NCBI RefSeq assembly: GCF_001691555.1
Contig: NZ_MAYN01000008.1
Span: forward strand, 1,728,682 to 1,792,681
Source of the DNA: Pantoea eucrina
GTDB taxonomy: Bacteria > Pseudomonadota > Gammaproteobacteria > Enterobacterales > Enterobacteriaceae
Reading direction: 5' to 3'
Length of the DNA stretch: 64,000 nt
Each line of letters starts with the position of its first letter. Within the stretch, counting starts at the first letter, position 1. Below are positions 16,813 through 27,189 of the stretch, piece after piece. The notes beneath the pieces were generated by a model. That model did no database searches, was not told the origin of the DNA, and saw only the letters and a list, made by a program, of their open reading frames with translations. A program made the position numbers and the translations under genes.

Positions 16813-17084
16813 GGGCGTAACCAGATTGTCCTTGTAAAATCGGGGCTTTCGCGGGCGGGGGAGATCTCGTGTAAAACGCTAACGGTTCACGCGGGCGAAA
16901 AAAACCGTTGAATCGTAAAGTTAATTAAGTTTTCTTATATTAATCCAGGTGAGCCTCCTGTCAGGCCCAGTGTAAGCCGTCACCGGCGGTAAAAAAACTG
17001 CGCACAATTCTGAATTTGACTGAAAAAGCTAAGCCTGTCACAAAACTCCGCTACGCTGAAACCAGCCAGCCTGAGGAGAGCGTT

Positions 17085-17741
17085 ATGGATCTTGCCGTGT
17101 TCGATCTCGATGAAACCCTGATAAGCGAAGACAGCACCAGCCTCTGGTTACGGTGGCTTGTCTCACAGGGATTTGCGCCTGAAACAGTGATTGATGAGGA
17201 TCGCAGGCTGATGCAGCGTTATCACGCCGGTGAGCTGCCCATTGAAGAGTATATGCACACCACGCTGGCGCCGCTGGCTGGCATGGCCACGCCGACCGTG
17301 GCTGGCTGGATAAGACGCTTTATCCACCGCGACATCCTGCCGCGTGTGTTTCCTGCCGCGCGGGAGCGTATTCAGTGGCATCAGCAGCGCGGCGATAAGG
17401 TGCTGATCGTTACCGCCAGCGGCGACCACCTTGCCATTCCTATCGCTGAGCGTCTGGGCGTGGACGGTGCGCTGGCCATCCATGCTGAAGTGGTTGATGC
17501 GCGCTACAGCGGATCTATTCTCGGCACCGCAACCTATCGCGAAGGCAAAGTGGTGCGCCTGCGCGACTGGCAGACCCGTCAGCAGGCGCTCAGTTTTACA
17601 CGGACCTGGGCCTACAGCGACTCGTTTAACGATCTGCCGCTGCTGACCTGGGCCGATCACGCCTGGGCAGTCAATCCGGATGCGCGTCTGCAGCATGAAG
17701 CGGAGCAGCGCGGCTGGCAGATTTGCCGCTGGGCGCGCTGA
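17085..17741 (+). CDS. HAD-IB family hydrolase (SerB-like phosphatase fold)
   Basis: This 218-residue protein has the HAD motif I DLDET (residues 7-11, nucleophile D7, acid D9), motif II TAS near 113-115, and motif III/IV YSDSFNDLPLL near 188-198. The cap inserted after motif I is mostly helical, as in the HAD-IB group that includes phosphoserine phosphatase-like and lipid-phosphate phosphatases. The substrate is not predictable. ATG 17085 has a GAGGAG ribosome site; the longer reading from 17016 lacks one. Its TGA directly abuts the yliI stop on the other strand. Confidence 0.88.
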   Translation: MDLAVFDLDETLISEDSTSLWLRWLVSQGFAPETVIDEDRRLMQRYHAGELPIEEYMHTTLAPLAGMATPTVAGWIRRFIHRDILPRVFPAARERIQWHQQRGDKVLIVTASGDHLAIPIAERLGVDGALAIHAEVVDARYSGSILGTATYREGKVVRLRDWQTRQQALSFTRTWAYSDSFNDLPLLTWADHAWAVNPDARLQHEAEQRGWQICRWAR

Positions 17742-18875
17742 CTAGTTGCGTGTTGCAGCCTGCTCCGGCTCCGGTCCCACCCGAAGCAGTTTACCGCTGG
17801 CCTCATCAGTCAGTACATAGAGCCAGCCATCCGGCCCCTGACGCACATCACGGATGCGTTCGTTGCGATCGGTCAGCAGGCGCTCTTCCTCCGTAACCCG
17901 ATCGCCCTCAACGCGCAGACGGATGAGGCTTTTCTCTTTTAACGCACCGATAAACAGCGCATTTTTCCACTGCGGGAAGCGCGTGCTGTTGTAGAACGCC
18001 ATGCCGCTGATAGCCGGTGACACCTTCCACCAGAACAGCGGCTGATCGGTTCCGGCTACATGGGTGCCTTGCGCTTCCGGTACCGGCTGCCCGCTATAAT
18101 CTATGCCCCAGGTGGCGAGCGGCCAGCCGTAGTTGTGGCCCTTCTCCAGCCGGTTTACCTCATCGCCGCCACGGGGCCCGTGTTCACTTTCCCACATCTG
18201 CTGTGTCCAGGGATTCAGCGCCAGCCCCTGAGGGTTACGCACGCCATAGCTCCAGATCTCCGGACGGGCACCCTCTTTGCGGACAAACGGGTTATCCTGC
18301 GGCACCCTTCCCTCCTGCGTCAGACGAACAATTTTGCCTGACAGTTTATCCAGCTGCCGGGCGCTGCTGCTGACAAAATTGTCGCCAAACGCCACATAGA
18401 GAAAGCCCTGCCGGTCAAACGCCAGCCGGGTACCCAGATTCGCACCGCCGGAGAGTTTTGGCGTCTGCTCCAGCACCACGCGAAATCCGTTAAGCTTCTG
18501 CCTGTCCTCACTCAGCTGGCCATACCCCACGACCCCGCCGGCGCGCCCGCTGGCGTCAGCCGTGGTATAACTCAGCCAGACGCGGCGGCTTTGCGCGAAG
18601 TCAGGCGCCAGAACCACATCCAGTAATCCACCCTGCCGCTCAGCCCAGACCTGCGGCACGCCCTGGATCGGCTGCGACAGACCGCTTTCAGGTTGCCAGC
18701 TGCGCAGCTGACCGGTGCGCTCAGTGATAAGCAGCGTGCGATTATCCGGTAAAAAGGCCACGGCCCAGGGATGAGAGAGTTTATCCTGCAGCACCTGTAC
18801 CGTCACATCCGCGGCCAGCGCCAGGGAAGAACCGCTTAGTGCGCCGGAAATCAGCGCTGTTCGCCAGATATGCAT
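17742..18875 (-). CDS. yliI: YliI, PQQ-dependent aldose sugar dehydrogenase
   Basis: This 377-residue periplasmic protein of the soluble glucose dehydrogenase/GSDH family has a signal peptide in residues 1-22 (ending LALA before ADVTV). The six-bladed propeller carries the blocks LSHPWAVAFLPD, GGLLDVVLAPDF, RNPQGLAL, SEHGPRGGDEVN, YGWPLATWGIDYSG and RDVRQGPDGWLYVLTDE, which form the PQQ and calcium site. E. coli YliI/Asd (371) oxidises aldoses with PQQ. Whether PQQ is made by this organism cannot be judged here. It converges with the HAD gene with no gap. Confidence 0.93.
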   Translation of the reverse strand: MHIWRTALISGALSGSSLALAADVTVQVLQDKLSHPWAVAFLPDNRTLLITERTGQLRSWQPESGLSQPIQGVPQVWAERQGGLLDVVLAPDFAQSRRVWLSYTTADASGRAGGVVGYGQLSEDRQKLNGFRVVLEQTPKLSGGANLGTRLAFDRQGFLYVAFGDNFVSSSARQLDKLSGKIVRLTQEGRVPQDNPFVRKEGARPEIWSYGVRNPQGLALNPWTQQMWESEHGPRGGDEVNRLEKGHNYGWPLATWGIDYSGQPVPEAQGTHVAGTDQPLFWWKVSPAISGMAFYNSTRFPQWKNALFIGALKEKSLIRLRVEGDRVTEEERLLTDRNERIRDVRQGPDGWLYVLTDEASGKLLRVGPEPEQAATRN

Positions 18876-18952
18876 AGGTTGCTCCTGTGTTCACTCTGCC
18901 GTTAAGGGTAGACAGCGCGCGCGCAGCAGCGGATGAAATTTACAAAACATTA

Positions 18953-18972
18953 AGCCCGGCGGAAGCCGGGCT
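18953..18972 (-). terminator. Probable terminator of the carbonic anhydrase gene
   Basis: AGCCCGGC (18953-18960), loop GGAA and GCCGGGCT (18965-18972) form a perfect 8-bp stem 9 bases after the gene's stop. The minus-strand continuation TTAATGTTTTG is only partly T-rich. Confidence 0.6.
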
Positions 18973-18980
18973 GGAGGGAA

Positions 18981-19616
18981 TTATTCGAAGCAGGTTTCAG
19001 GGTTATCAGACAGGCAGATAAACTCTGCGCCGCCTTTCGTCAGGGCGTTGATTTTGCCCGTTTCGATATCGTAAACCCAGCCGTGCAGACGCAGCTTGCC
19101 TTTACGCAGCGCGACAGAGACAGAAGGATGCGTTTTGATATTGTTCAGCTGCGCAATAACATTCTCTTTCACCATCTCATTAAGGCGCACCTCAACAGAA
19201 TCGTAGTTACGTTCATCAACCACAGATTTCGCGGCGTTAGCGTAGTGCAGCCAGTGATCGACCGCCGGCATGTTTTCCAGATCGGCATTAGAAGCGATAG
19301 CGTTCATCGCGCCACAGTTAGAGTGGCCGCAAATGATAATTTCCGTTACGCCCAGCGCCAGTACCGCATACTCGATAGTGGCAGAGACGCCGCCTGGCTC
19401 CGGGCCAAAGGGCGGCACAATGTTGCCGGCGTTGCGGATCACAAACAGCTGACCCGGCTCCTGCTGGGTGACCAGCTCCGGTACCAGACGGCTGTCTGAA
19501 CAGGAGATAAACAGCGCTTTAGGATTCTGGTTGGAAGCCAGACTCTTGAAAAGATCCTTCCTTTCAGGGAATACGTTCTGTTGAAAATTCAGAAAACCTT
19601 TGACGATCTCTTGCAT
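18981..19616 (-). CDS. Beta-class carbonic anhydrase (CynT type)
   Basis: This 211-residue zinc enzyme interconverts CO2 and bicarbonate. Zinc ligands and dyad are visible: CSDSR (C39, D41, R43), H98 and C101 in GHSNCGA. The sequence is closer to E. coli CynT (MKEIIDGFLKFQ-like start, [24 protein letters not shown]) than to Can/YadF. There are no cyn cyanate genes nearby, so it probably supplies bicarbonate for general metabolism. It is a single gene divergent from rimO. Confidence 0.93.
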   Translation of the reverse strand: MQEIVKGFLNFQQNVFPERKDLFKSLASNQNPKALFISCSDSRLVPELVTQQEPGQLFVIRNAGNIVPPFGPEPGGVSATIEYAVLALGVTEIIICGHSNCGAMNAIASNADLENMPAVDHWLHYANAAKSVVDERNYDSVEVRLNEMVKENVIAQLNNIKTHPSVSVALRKGKLRLHGWVYDIETGKINALTKGGAEFICLSDNPETCFE

Positions 19617-19921
19617 TTGTCTGCTCTCACTCTATGCACTGCTGCGCTGTCATCTCGTAGCCTGCCAGCGCATGCGTTTAAATTCTTCAGCGTTGAGAAT
19701 AAGTTACCTTCAACAACCCGTCATTTAAGCAAAATCGCAGCCACCGCACAACCCGCTACAGGCTGAAATACCCGGCGTCAGGCGGCGCCGCGCACTCTAA
19801 GCATAGCGCTGCATTCGTATTTTGCTGTCAGGCAGATTATCGCTTCAGCTATACATTTTCCGCTGCAACCTCTGTACAATCGCGCTCCTGTCCATACTAA
19901 TTATGATGAATTTTTATCCTT
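19617..19921. other. 305-base divergent promoter region between carbonic anhydrase and rimO
   Basis: No gene is seen. TACAAT at about 19875-19880 is a reasonable -10 for rimO, but its -35 is uncertain. The ribosome site of rimO is weak (no GGAG close to ATG 19922). Nothing else stands out. Confidence 0.45.
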
Positions 19922-21247
19922 ATGAGCCATGTCACTAATCCGCCACGCGTGGGCTTCGTCTCACTCGGTTGTCCTAAAAACCTCGTTGACTCAGAACGTA
20001 TCCTGACGGAACTGCGTACTGAAGGCTATGACGTGGTACCACGCTACGATGACGCGGAGATCGTTATCGTTAACACCTGCGGATTTATTGACAGCGCGGT
20101 TCAGGAATCTCTGGAAGCGATTGGTGAAGCGCTGAATGAGAACGGCAAAGTGATCGTCACCGGCTGTCTGGGTGCCAAAGTGGATCAGATCCGCGAAGTG
20201 CACCCGAAAGTACTGGAGATCACCGGTCCGCACAGCTATGAGCAGGTACTTGAGCACGTGCATACCTACGTGCCTAAACCTGTGCATAACCCGTTTCTGA
20301 GCCTGGTGCCTGAGCAGGGCGTGAAACTGACGCCGCGCCACTACGCCTATCTGAAGATCTCAGAAGGCTGCAACCACCGCTGTACGTTCTGCATTATTCC
20401 GTCCATGCGTGGCGATCTCGACAGCCGCCCGATTGGCAGCGTGCTGGATGAGGCGAAGCGTCTGGCTGAGTCGGGCGTGAAAGAGCTGCTGGTGATCTCA
20501 CAGGACACCTCGGCTTACGGCGTTGATGTGAAACATCGCACCGGTTTCTGGAACGGCGCGCCGGTAAAAACCAGCATGGTGAGCCTGTGCGAACAGCTCG
20601 CGAAGCTCGGCGTCTGGGTGCGTCTGCACTATGTTTATCCCTATCCGCACGTCGATGATGTCATCCCGCTGATGGCAGAAGGCAAAATATTGCCCTACCT
20701 CGACATTCCGCTGCAGCACGCCAGCCCGCGTATTCTGAAGCTGATGAAGCGCCCGGGCGCTGTGGAACGTACGCTGGAGCGCATCAAGCGCTGGCGCGAG
20801 ATCTGCCCGGAGCTGACGCTGCGCTCTACGTTTATCGTGGGCTTCCCCGGTGAAACCGAAGAAGATTTCCAGATGCTGCTCGACTTCCTGAAAGAAGCGC
20901 GCCTCGATCGCGTAGGCTGCTTCCAGTACAGCCCGGTAGAAGGTGCTACCGCTAATCAGCTGCCGGATCCGGTTCCGGAAGAGGTAAAACAGGCGCGCTT
21001 TGACCGCTTTATGCAGCTGCAGCAGCAGATCTCCAGCGAACGTCTGCAGGAGAAAGTCGGCCGCGAAATACTGGTGATCATCGATGAAGTGGATGAAGAA
21101 GGTGCCGTCGGACGCAGCATGGCAGACGCACCGGAAATCGACGGTGCCGTCTATCTCAACGGCGACCGGCAGGTAAAAGCAGGTGATGTGGTGCGGGTGA
21201 AAGTGGAACACGCCGACGAATACGATCTGTGGGGCAGCCGCATCTAA
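19922..21247 (+). CDS. rimO: RimO, ribosomal protein S12 methylthiotransferase
   Basis: This 441-residue radical-SAM enzyme (E. coli RimO, 441) adds a methylthio group to Asp89 of ribosomal protein S12. Three N-terminal cluster cysteines (C17, C53, C82) lie in the UPF0004 domain. The radical-SAM motif CNHRCTFC gives C150, C154 and C157, and a C-terminal TRAM domain covers about 375-441. The start [20 protein letters not shown] matches the family. It converges with the DUF4385 gene and their stops overlap by 3 bases. Confidence 0.96.
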   Translation: MSHVTNPPRVGFVSLGCPKNLVDSERILTELRTEGYDVVPRYDDAEIVIVNTCGFIDSAVQESLEAIGEALNENGKVIVTGCLGAKVDQIREVHPKVLEITGPHSYEQVLEHVHTYVPKPVHNPFLSLVPEQGVKLTPRHYAYLKISEGCNHRCTFCIIPSMRGDLDSRPIGSVLDEAKRLAESGVKELLVISQDTSAYGVDVKHRTGFWNGAPVKTSMVSLCEQLAKLGVWVRLHYVYPYPHVDDVIPLMAEGKILPYLDIPLQHASPRILKLMKRPGAVERTLERIKRWREICPELTLRSTFIVGFPGETEEDFQMLLDFLKEARLDRVGCFQYSPVEGATANQLPDPVPEEVKQARFDRFMQLQQQISSERLQEKVGREILVIIDEVDEEGAVGRSMADAPEIDGAVYLNGDRQVKAGDVVRVKVEHADEYDLWGSRI

Positions 21248-21693
21248 CCATATTTCTTCTGATGCGCTTTTTTACGCGCCAGATAATCTTCATCAGCGCG
21301 TAATTTATCCCAGCACGCTTTAAAGATGGCCGCCGCGGCGGCCTTCTCTTTCTCTACCGTCCGCGGCAGCTCTTTGCCATCAGCATCATATTTACGCCCG
21401 CCCTGATGATTGCTGTAGCGCCGGGCGCGCGTATATCCCATCTGAATAAATTTGCGTGCCATATCCATACCGACAAAATCATCTTTCTCGCGATAGTCTT
21501 CAAACAGCTGCATGATTTTTTCAGACGACTCTTTCGCCACCTCGACGGTGCGAAAACGCCACCAGGGCAGAATCTCGCTTTTGTAAGGCTCTACCATCAG
21601 TACGCCCTGCTCACCCCGCCCCACGCGATAAAGCTCAGGATGCTGTCGCAAATCGAGATTTTTATAATCCTGCTGATAGTCAAACGGTTCCAT
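21244..21693 (-). CDS. DUF4385-type hypothetical protein
   Basis: This 149-residue hydrophilic cytosolic protein has no signal or membrane segment. It is rich in charged and aromatic residues: [13 protein letters not shown] at the start, [13 protein letters not shown] in the middle and a Lys-rich tail. I recognise it as DUF4385-like; family members occur in bacteria, phages and eukaryotic algae and have no assigned function. A ribosome site (AAAGGAG) precedes ATG 21693. The stop codon overlaps that of rimO on the other strand. It stands alone, with gsiD 167 bases away on the same strand. Confidence 0.8.
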   Translation of the reverse strand: MEPFDYQQDYKNLDLRQHPELYRVGRGEQGVLMVEPYKSEILPWWRFRTVEVAKESSEKIMQLFEDYREKDDFVGMDMARKFIQMGYTRARRYSNHQGGRKYDADGKELPRTVEKEKAAAAAIFKACWDKLRADEDYLARKKAHQKKYG

Positions 21694-21859
21694 CTCTTTT
21701 CTCCTTTGCGCCCTGACCTGTGATCGGAACTGCTTTGCGCCGGCAGCATGCTTACCGGCAGAGCAACGTCCTGCGAAACGGGCCGGGGAAAATCTGTGAA
21801 AGCGTTATTGCTGCTCCTTTAATATTAGACACATTTAGTGGCCCGGGCCGGTCCGCTGC

Positions 21860-22765
21860 TCAGCTTTTCAGTTTTGGATCCAGCGCATCGCGCAGACCAT
21901 CACCCAGCAGGTTAAATGCCAGTACGGTCAGAAAAATCGCCAGACTGGGAAAAATAGCCACGTGGGGTGCCATCACCATATCCGCCCGCGCTTCATTCAG
22001 CATCGCTCCCCACTCCGGCGTGGGTGGCTGTGCACCGAGCCCCAGAAAAGAGAGGCTGGCGGCAGTAATAATTGAGGTGCCAATCCGCATCGTGAAATAG
22101 ACCATGATTGATGAGATCGTGCCGGGCAGAATATGCCGTAAAATAATGGTCCGGTCTGAAGCACCGATACTGCGCGCCGATTCGATATAAGTCTGCTGCT
22201 TCAGCACCAGCGTGTTACCCCGCACCAGCCGGGCGAACGCGGGTATGCTGAAAATCGCTACCGCCACAATGACATTGCTCATCCCGCTGCCCATAATGGC
22301 GACGACCGCAATCGCCAGCAGAATACCGGGAAACGCGAACAGTACGTCGCAGATGCGCATAATCAGGCGATCCCACCAGCCCTCATAGTAACCCGCCAGC
22401 AGACCCAGCAGCGTACCGATAAACGCACCGATAATCACAGAGAAAAAGCCCGCCATCAGCGAGATACGGGTACCAGCCAGCACCCGGCTGAATATGTCGC
22501 GCCCCAGCGAGTCCACGCCAAACAGATGCAGCCAGGATGGCCCTTCATTCAGGCGATCGTAGTCGAAATAATTTTCCGCATCGAAAGGCGCGATCCACGG
22601 TGCAATACAGGCCACCACAATCAGCAGCAGGACAAAACTGCCTGCCAGCAGCGCCACATGCTGCCGGCGAAAACGGCGCCAGAACTCACGCCACGGGGTA
22701 CGCACCCGGTTTTCCGTCAGGTGCGGCAGCTGTTTCACCGCCGCATCGCGTCGCCAGTTATTCAA
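21860..22765 (-). CDS. gsiD: GsiD, glutathione ABC transporter permease
   Basis: This 301-residue inner-membrane permease of the oligopeptide (DppC) type has a cytosolic N-terminus (NNWRRDAAV), five or six helices and the EAA loop ([10 protein letters not shown], near 203-212). I chose a TTG start at 22765: it has AGGAG at the ideal 6-base spacing, lies 10 bases after the gsiC stop and gives the family N-terminus. A longer ATG reading from 22825 would overlap gsiC by 50 bases and add 20 unrelated residues. Together with GsiC it forms the channel for glutathione import. Confidence 0.93.
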   Translation of the reverse strand: MNNWRRDAAVKQLPHLTENRVRTPWREFWRRFRRQHVALLAGSFVLLLIVVACIAPWIAPFDAENYFDYDRLNEGPSWLHLFGVDSLGRDIFSRVLAGTRISLMAGFFSVIIGAFIGTLLGLLAGYYEGWWDRLIMRICDVLFAFPGILLAIAVVAIMGSGMSNVIVAVAIFSIPAFARLVRGNTLVLKQQTYIESARSIGASDRTIILRHILPGTISSIMVYFTMRIGTSIITAASLSFLGLGAQPPTPEWGAMLNEARADMVMAPHVAIFPSLAIFLTVLAFNLLGDGLRDALDPKLKS

Positions 22766-22775
22766 TTGCGACTCC

Positions 22776-23696
22776 TTATTTGTAGCGAATAGCCGGATTA
22801 ATCGCCGCGTAAAGCATATCGACAATCAGGTTGATCAGAATAAACTCCAGCGAAAACAGCAGGACTTCCGCCTGAATCACCGGATAGTCACGCATCTCCA
22901 CTGAGTCCACCAGCAGGCGACCCAGACCAGGCCAGTTAAACACCACCTCCACGACGATAGATCCCCCCAGCAGGAAACCAAACTGCAGGCCCATCATCGT
23001 GACCACCGGGATCAGAGCGTTACGCAGCCCATGTTTTACCACCACCAGCGATTCGCGTACGCCTTTGGCCCGGGCGGTGCGCATGTAATCTTCCTGCAAA
23101 ACCTCTATAAAGGAGGCGCGGGTAAAGCGCGCCATGATCGCCGCGACGGCAGCGCCCAGCGTGACAGAGGGCAGAATATAGTGCTGCCAGCTATCCGCGC
23201 CGACGGTGGGCAGCCAGCCCAGCTCCACGGAGAAAATCTGCATCAGCAGCATGCCCAGCGCAAAGGCCGGAAACGAGATGCCGGAAACCGCCAGCGTCAT
23301 GCCGATACGATCGGGCCAGCGATTGCGCCATACGGCAGAAACAATCCCCAGCGCCATACCCAGCAGCACTGACCACGCCATACTGGCCAGCGTCAGCCAC
23401 AGCGTCGGATAGAAGCGCATCGCAATTTCATCCGCGACCGGGCGTCTGGAGACCAGCGACTGGCCGAAATCGCCCTGCAGCGCGTTGAAAATAAAGTGCC
23501 CGAACTGCCGGATGAGAGGCTGATCCAGCCCCAGCTCGCTGCGTACCAGCGCAACAACGGATGCATCGGCTTCGGGTCCGGCAATCAGACGTGCCGGATC
23601 GCCGGGCAGCAGATGCACGAACAGGAACACCAGTACGGCAACAATCAGCAGCGTGGGGATCAGCCCCAGCAATCGTTTAAAAAAGTAGTTGAGCAT
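22776..23696 (-). CDS. gsiC: GsiC, glutathione ABC transporter permease
   Basis: This 306-residue DppB-type permease (E. coli GsiC, 306) opens [17 protein letters not shown], a first membrane helix, followed by [10 protein letters not shown]. The EAA loop is near residue 200 ([11 protein letters not shown]) and the C-terminus NPAIRYK is family-typical. It pairs with GsiD. It starts 48 bases downstream of gsiB and ends 10 bases before gsiD, so it is within the operon. Confidence 0.95.
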   Translation of the reverse strand: MLNYFFKRLLGLIPTLLIVAVLVFLFVHLLPGDPARLIAGPEADASVVALVRSELGLDQPLIRQFGHFIFNALQGDFGQSLVSRRPVADEIAMRFYPTLWLTLASMAWSVLLGMALGIVSAVWRNRWPDRIGMTLAVSGISFPAFALGMLLMQIFSVELGWLPTVGADSWQHYILPSVTLGAAVAAIMARFTRASFIEVLQEDYMRTARAKGVRESLVVVKHGLRNALIPVVTMMGLQFGFLLGGSIVVEVVFNWPGLGRLLVDSVEMRDYPVIQAEVLLFSLEFILINLIVDMLYAAINPAIRYK

Positions 23697-23744
23697 GCAA
23701 CATCCTGCGCAGCAGTGGCCAGCCTGAACGGCTGGCCAGTCTGG

Positions 23745-25280
23745 TTACTTCAGATCCGCTTCGTCGAAATTAAACGAGGTATCCGGCATGACATAAAACC
23801 CGGTCAGGTTTTTGTTACTGGCAGAGAGCAGCTGCTCTACCACCAGCGGGATCCACGGGCGATCGTTCCAGATGCGATCCTGCGCATCTTTATACAGCTG
23901 CGCTTTGCGTTCACGGTCGGTGGTCTTTAACGCATCAGCCAGATCTTTATCCACCTGCGGGTTACTGTAAAACGCAGTATTGAAGATCGCTGGCGGCCAT
24001 GAGGTGGTGGCGAACAGCGGCGTCAGCGCCCAGTCGGCTTCACCGGTAGAGGCGGACCAGCCGGTGTAAAACATGCGCACACCGCTCTCTTTCTGCCCCT
24101 TGCCTTCCACTTCCGCGGCCCGCTGTCCGGCATCCATGGCGGTGACTTTTACCTTCACGCCTACCTGAGCCAGCTGCTGCTGGGTAAACTGCAGCACCTT
24201 CTGCGCCGTACTGTGGTTATGCGAGGACCAGAGCGTGGTCTCAAAACCGCTGGCGTAGCCCGCTTCTTTCAGCAGCGCGCGCGCTTTTGCCGGATCATAT
24301 TTGATAGCCGGATAACGCTGAGCGAAATCGATAGAGGGCGGCACGATACCGGTAGCGGGGGTGGCATAACCGGCAAACGCCACTTTTGCCAGCGCCTCGC
24401 GGTTAATGGCATATTCCAGCGCTTCACGCACTTTCGGGTTATCAAACGGCTTTTGCGTCACGTTGAGGCTGATGTAACGCTGCATGATAGAAGGCGTGGT
24501 CACTACGTTCAGCTTACCGTTGCTTTCAAGGCGTTTGGCCTGCTCAAAAGGAACCGGAAACGCAAACGTTGCCTCACCGGTCTGCAGCATGGCCGCGCGG
24601 GTGTTGTTATCCACGACTGGCCGCCAGGTGATGGTATCGAGTTTTGGATAGCCCGGCTTCCAGTAGCCCGGCCACTTTTTCACTTTGACAAAATCGGTCT
24701 GATTCCAGGTGTCAAACTGATAGGGTCCGGTGCCGACCGGATGGAAGCCAATCTCTTTGCCATATTTTTTCAGCGCGGTGGGCGAAATCATCGCCGCCGC
24801 CGGATGTGCCAGATTGTTGATAAACGCCGAGAACGGCTGCTTCAGCGTAATTTTTACCGTAAGCGGATCGACCACTTCCGTGGTCGCAATATATTTGAAC
24901 AGGTTATAGCGTTTGAGATGGTTGTCGGGATTACTGGCGCGATCGAGGTTGACCTTCACCGCCTCAGCGTTGAAATCGGTACCATCCTGAAATTTGATGC
25001 CGGAACGCAGTTTGATGGTGTAGGTGAGCCCGTCATCGCTGGCCTGAGAGCTTTCGGCGAGCACGTTAACCAGCTTCATCTCCTTATCAAAGCTGAACAG
25101 CCCCTGATAGAAGGATTTGGCAACCGCCTGCGATAGCGTATCGTTGGCGTCATAAGGATCCAGCGTGGTAAAGGTCGAGCCCACGGCAATGACCGCATCT
25201 TTTGCCGCCCAGGCGGGCAGCGACAGCGCAGCGCTCAGCACGCCAGCCGTCATAATTCCGTTACGCATAATCTGGTGCAT
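23745..25280 (-). CDS. gsiB: GsiB, periplasmic glutathione-binding protein
   Basis: This 511-residue family-5 solute-binding protein (E. coli GsiB, 512) has a signal peptide in residues 1-25 (ending AWA before AKDAVIAVG). Blocks [33 protein letters not shown], the long [17 protein letters not shown] region and [17 protein letters not shown] track the E. coli protein closely. It binds glutathione, and in E. coli the system also takes related peptides. A palindromic hairpin lies just upstream, between gsiA and gsiB. Confidence 0.95.
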   Translation of the reverse strand: MHQIMRNGIMTAGVLSAALSLPAWAAKDAVIAVGSTFTTLDPYDANDTLSQAVAKSFYQGLFSFDKEMKLVNVLAESSQASDDGLTYTIKLRSGIKFQDGTDFNAEAVKVNLDRASNPDNHLKRYNLFKYIATTEVVDPLTVKITLKQPFSAFINNLAHPAAAMISPTALKKYGKEIGFHPVGTGPYQFDTWNQTDFVKVKKWPGYWKPGYPKLDTITWRPVVDNNTRAAMLQTGEATFAFPVPFEQAKRLESNGKLNVVTTPSIMQRYISLNVTQKPFDNPKVREALEYAINREALAKVAFAGYATPATGIVPPSIDFAQRYPAIKYDPAKARALLKEAGYASGFETTLWSSHNHSTAQKVLQFTQQQLAQVGVKVKVTAMDAGQRAAEVEGKGQKESGVRMFYTGWSASTGEADWALTPLFATTSWPPAIFNTAFYSNPQVDKDLADALKTTDRERKAQLYKDAQDRIWNDRPWIPLVVEQLLSASNKNLTGFYVMPDTSFNFDEADLK

Positions 25281-25311
25281 GATGGTGATTCTCCTGTAGT
25301 CCCTGTCTGCT

Positions 25312-25331
25312 GCGTCCTGGGTTCAGGACGC
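25312..25331 (-). promoter_or_regulatory. Intercistronic hairpin between gsiA and gsiB
   Basis: GCGTCCTG (25312-25319), loop GGTT and CAGGACGC (25324-25331) form a perfect 8-bp stem in the 61-base gap. There is no T-run on the transcribed (minus) strand. It could protect a gsiB-CD processing product from the 5' side. Confidence 0.45.
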
Positions 25332-25341
25332 TCTGTTTTTG

Positions 25342-27177
25342 TCAGGCGCCACTGATCGCGTGGCGTGCCACAAAGTGTCCCGGCGCGACCTCCAGCAGCG
25401 GCGCGATTTCCGGCTCATCTCCCAGCGGACGTACGGCGCTGGGGATCTCATCAACCATTAACGCCCGTTCACGGTGCCGGTGTGCCGGATCGGCTACCGG
25501 TACCGCCGCCATCAGCTTGCGGGTATAAGGATGACGTGGCTGCTCAAACACCGCCTGGCGTGGTCCTATCTCAACGATCTGTCCCAGATACATCACGGCT
25601 ACACGATGGCTGATCCGCTCCACCACTGCCATATCATGGGAAATGAACAGAAACGCGATGCCGGTTTCCCGCTGCAGATCAAGCATCAGATTGATAATCT
25701 GCGCCTGGACCGATACATCCAGCGCTGACACCGATTCATCCGCAATCACCACTTTGGGATTCAGCGCCAGCGCACGCGCAATACAGATGCGCTGACGCTG
25801 CCCGCCTGAAAACTCATGCGGATAGCGCTGCGCATGCTCCGGCTGCAGCCCTACCCGCTCCAGCAGCCAGGCAACGCGCTTCTCTGCCTGCGCGCGACTC
25901 ATCACCCGGTGCACCAGCAGCGGCTCCATCACAGAAAAGCCCACGGTAAGGCGCGGATCGAGGGAGGCGTAAGGGTCCTGAAAAATAAACTGAATATCGC
26001 GCCGCAGCGCCGCCAGCGCGGCACCCTGCAGCGCGTCGATGCGCTGACCGTCAAAGGTAATGCTGCCGCCCTGACTGGCGACCAGCCGCAGCAGTGAACG
26101 ACCGGTGGTCGATTTACCGCATCCCGACTCACCAACCAGTGCCAGCGTCTCACCGGCATAAAGATCAAAGCTCACCTTCTCTACCGCGTGCACCCGGCGC
26201 GTGACCCGGTTAAAGAGACCGCCACGCAGATCGAAGCGGGTGACCAGGTCGCGCACCTGCAGCACCGGAGGCCGATCGCGACGCACGGTATCCTGCGGCA
26301 GAGCCGGCACCTCTTGCCCGCCGGGGTGGAGCAGCGGAAATTTCGCCGGCAGTGGCTGCCCGCTCATTGCACCCAGCCGGGGCACGGCCGCCAGCAGCGC
26401 GCGGGTATAGGGCTGAACCGGTGCGTTAAACAGCTGCTGCACCGGCGCCTGTTCGATAACATCGCCGCGATACATCACCTGTACCCGATCGGCCATCTCA
26501 GCAACGACGCCCATATCGTGCGTGATAAAAATCACGCCCATCTGCATCTCTTTTTGCAGCACGCGGATGAGCTGCAGGATCTGCGCCTGAATAGTGACAT
26601 CCAGAGCCGTAGTCGGCTCATCGGCAATCAGCAGCGCCGGCCGGCAGGAGAGCGCCATCGCAATCATCACGCGCTGGCGCATGCCGCCAGAGAGCTGATG
26701 CGGATAGCGCGACAGAATAGCGTGCGCATCCGGAATGCGTACCAGGTCCAGCATGCGACGCGCTTCAGCCAGCGCCTGCTGGTGACTCATTTTCTGATGT
26801 AAGCGCACGGATTCAGCAATCTGTTCGCCCACGGTAAACACCGGGTTCAGCGAGGTCATCGGTTCCTGGAAGATCATCGCCATGTCAGCGCCGCGCACCT
26901 GCCGCATCTCACCGGCTGACGCACGCATCACGTCCAGGATCTCCCCGTTTCTGCGGCGCAGCTTTATCTCACCGCTTATCTCGCTGCCCGCCTGCTGAAT
27001 CAGGCGCATCAGCGCCAGTGACGTCACTGATTTACCTGAGCCGGATTCGCCAACCAGCGCCAGGGTTTCACCCCGCAACAGATCGAGCGAAAGATGACGG
27101 ACCGCTTCAGTTTTGCTCTCTTCATGCTGAAAAGTGACGCACAGATCGCGTACCGCCAGCACCTGCTGCTGTTCCAT
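25342..27177 (-). CDS. gsiA: GsiA, glutathione ABC transporter ATPase (double)
   Basis: This 611-residue protein has two fused ATPase domains. Domain 1 has Walker A GESGSGKS near 40-47, LSGGMRQR near 163-170 and Walker B LIADEP. Domain 2 has Walker [10 protein letters not shown] near 345-353, FSGGQRQR and VIADES. Each is followed by the oligopeptide-transporter C-terminal extension ([22 protein letters not shown]). It powers GsiCD. Note the serine in the second Walker B end (ADES), common in this family. It follows iaaA by 12 bases. Confidence 0.95.
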   Translation of the reverse strand: MEQQQVLAVRDLCVTFQHEESKTEAVRHLSLDLLRGETLALVGESGSGKSVTSLALMRLIQQAGSEISGEIKLRRRNGEILDVMRASAGEMRQVRGADMAMIFQEPMTSLNPVFTVGEQIAESVRLHQKMSHQQALAEARRMLDLVRIPDAHAILSRYPHQLSGGMRQRVMIAMALSCRPALLIADEPTTALDVTIQAQILQLIRVLQKEMQMGVIFITHDMGVVAEMADRVQVMYRGDVIEQAPVQQLFNAPVQPYTRALLAAVPRLGAMSGQPLPAKFPLLHPGGQEVPALPQDTVRRDRPPVLQVRDLVTRFDLRGGLFNRVTRRVHAVEKVSFDLYAGETLALVGESGCGKSTTGRSLLRLVASQGGSITFDGQRIDALQGAALAALRRDIQFIFQDPYASLDPRLTVGFSVMEPLLVHRVMSRAQAEKRVAWLLERVGLQPEHAQRYPHEFSGGQRQRICIARALALNPKVVIADESVSALDVSVQAQIINLMLDLQRETGIAFLFISHDMAVVERISHRVAVMYLGQIVEIGPRQAVFEQPRHPYTRKLMAAVPVADPAHRHRERALMVDEIPSAVRPLGDEPEIAPLLEVAPGHFVARHAISGA

Positions 27178-27189
27178 TCTGCCTGCTCC

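Noticed and set aside
24213..25136. 307-codon plus-strand frame opposite gsiB
   Set aside because: Antisense to a well-conserved binding-protein gene; the translation shows no domain and mirrors codon bias of the real gene.
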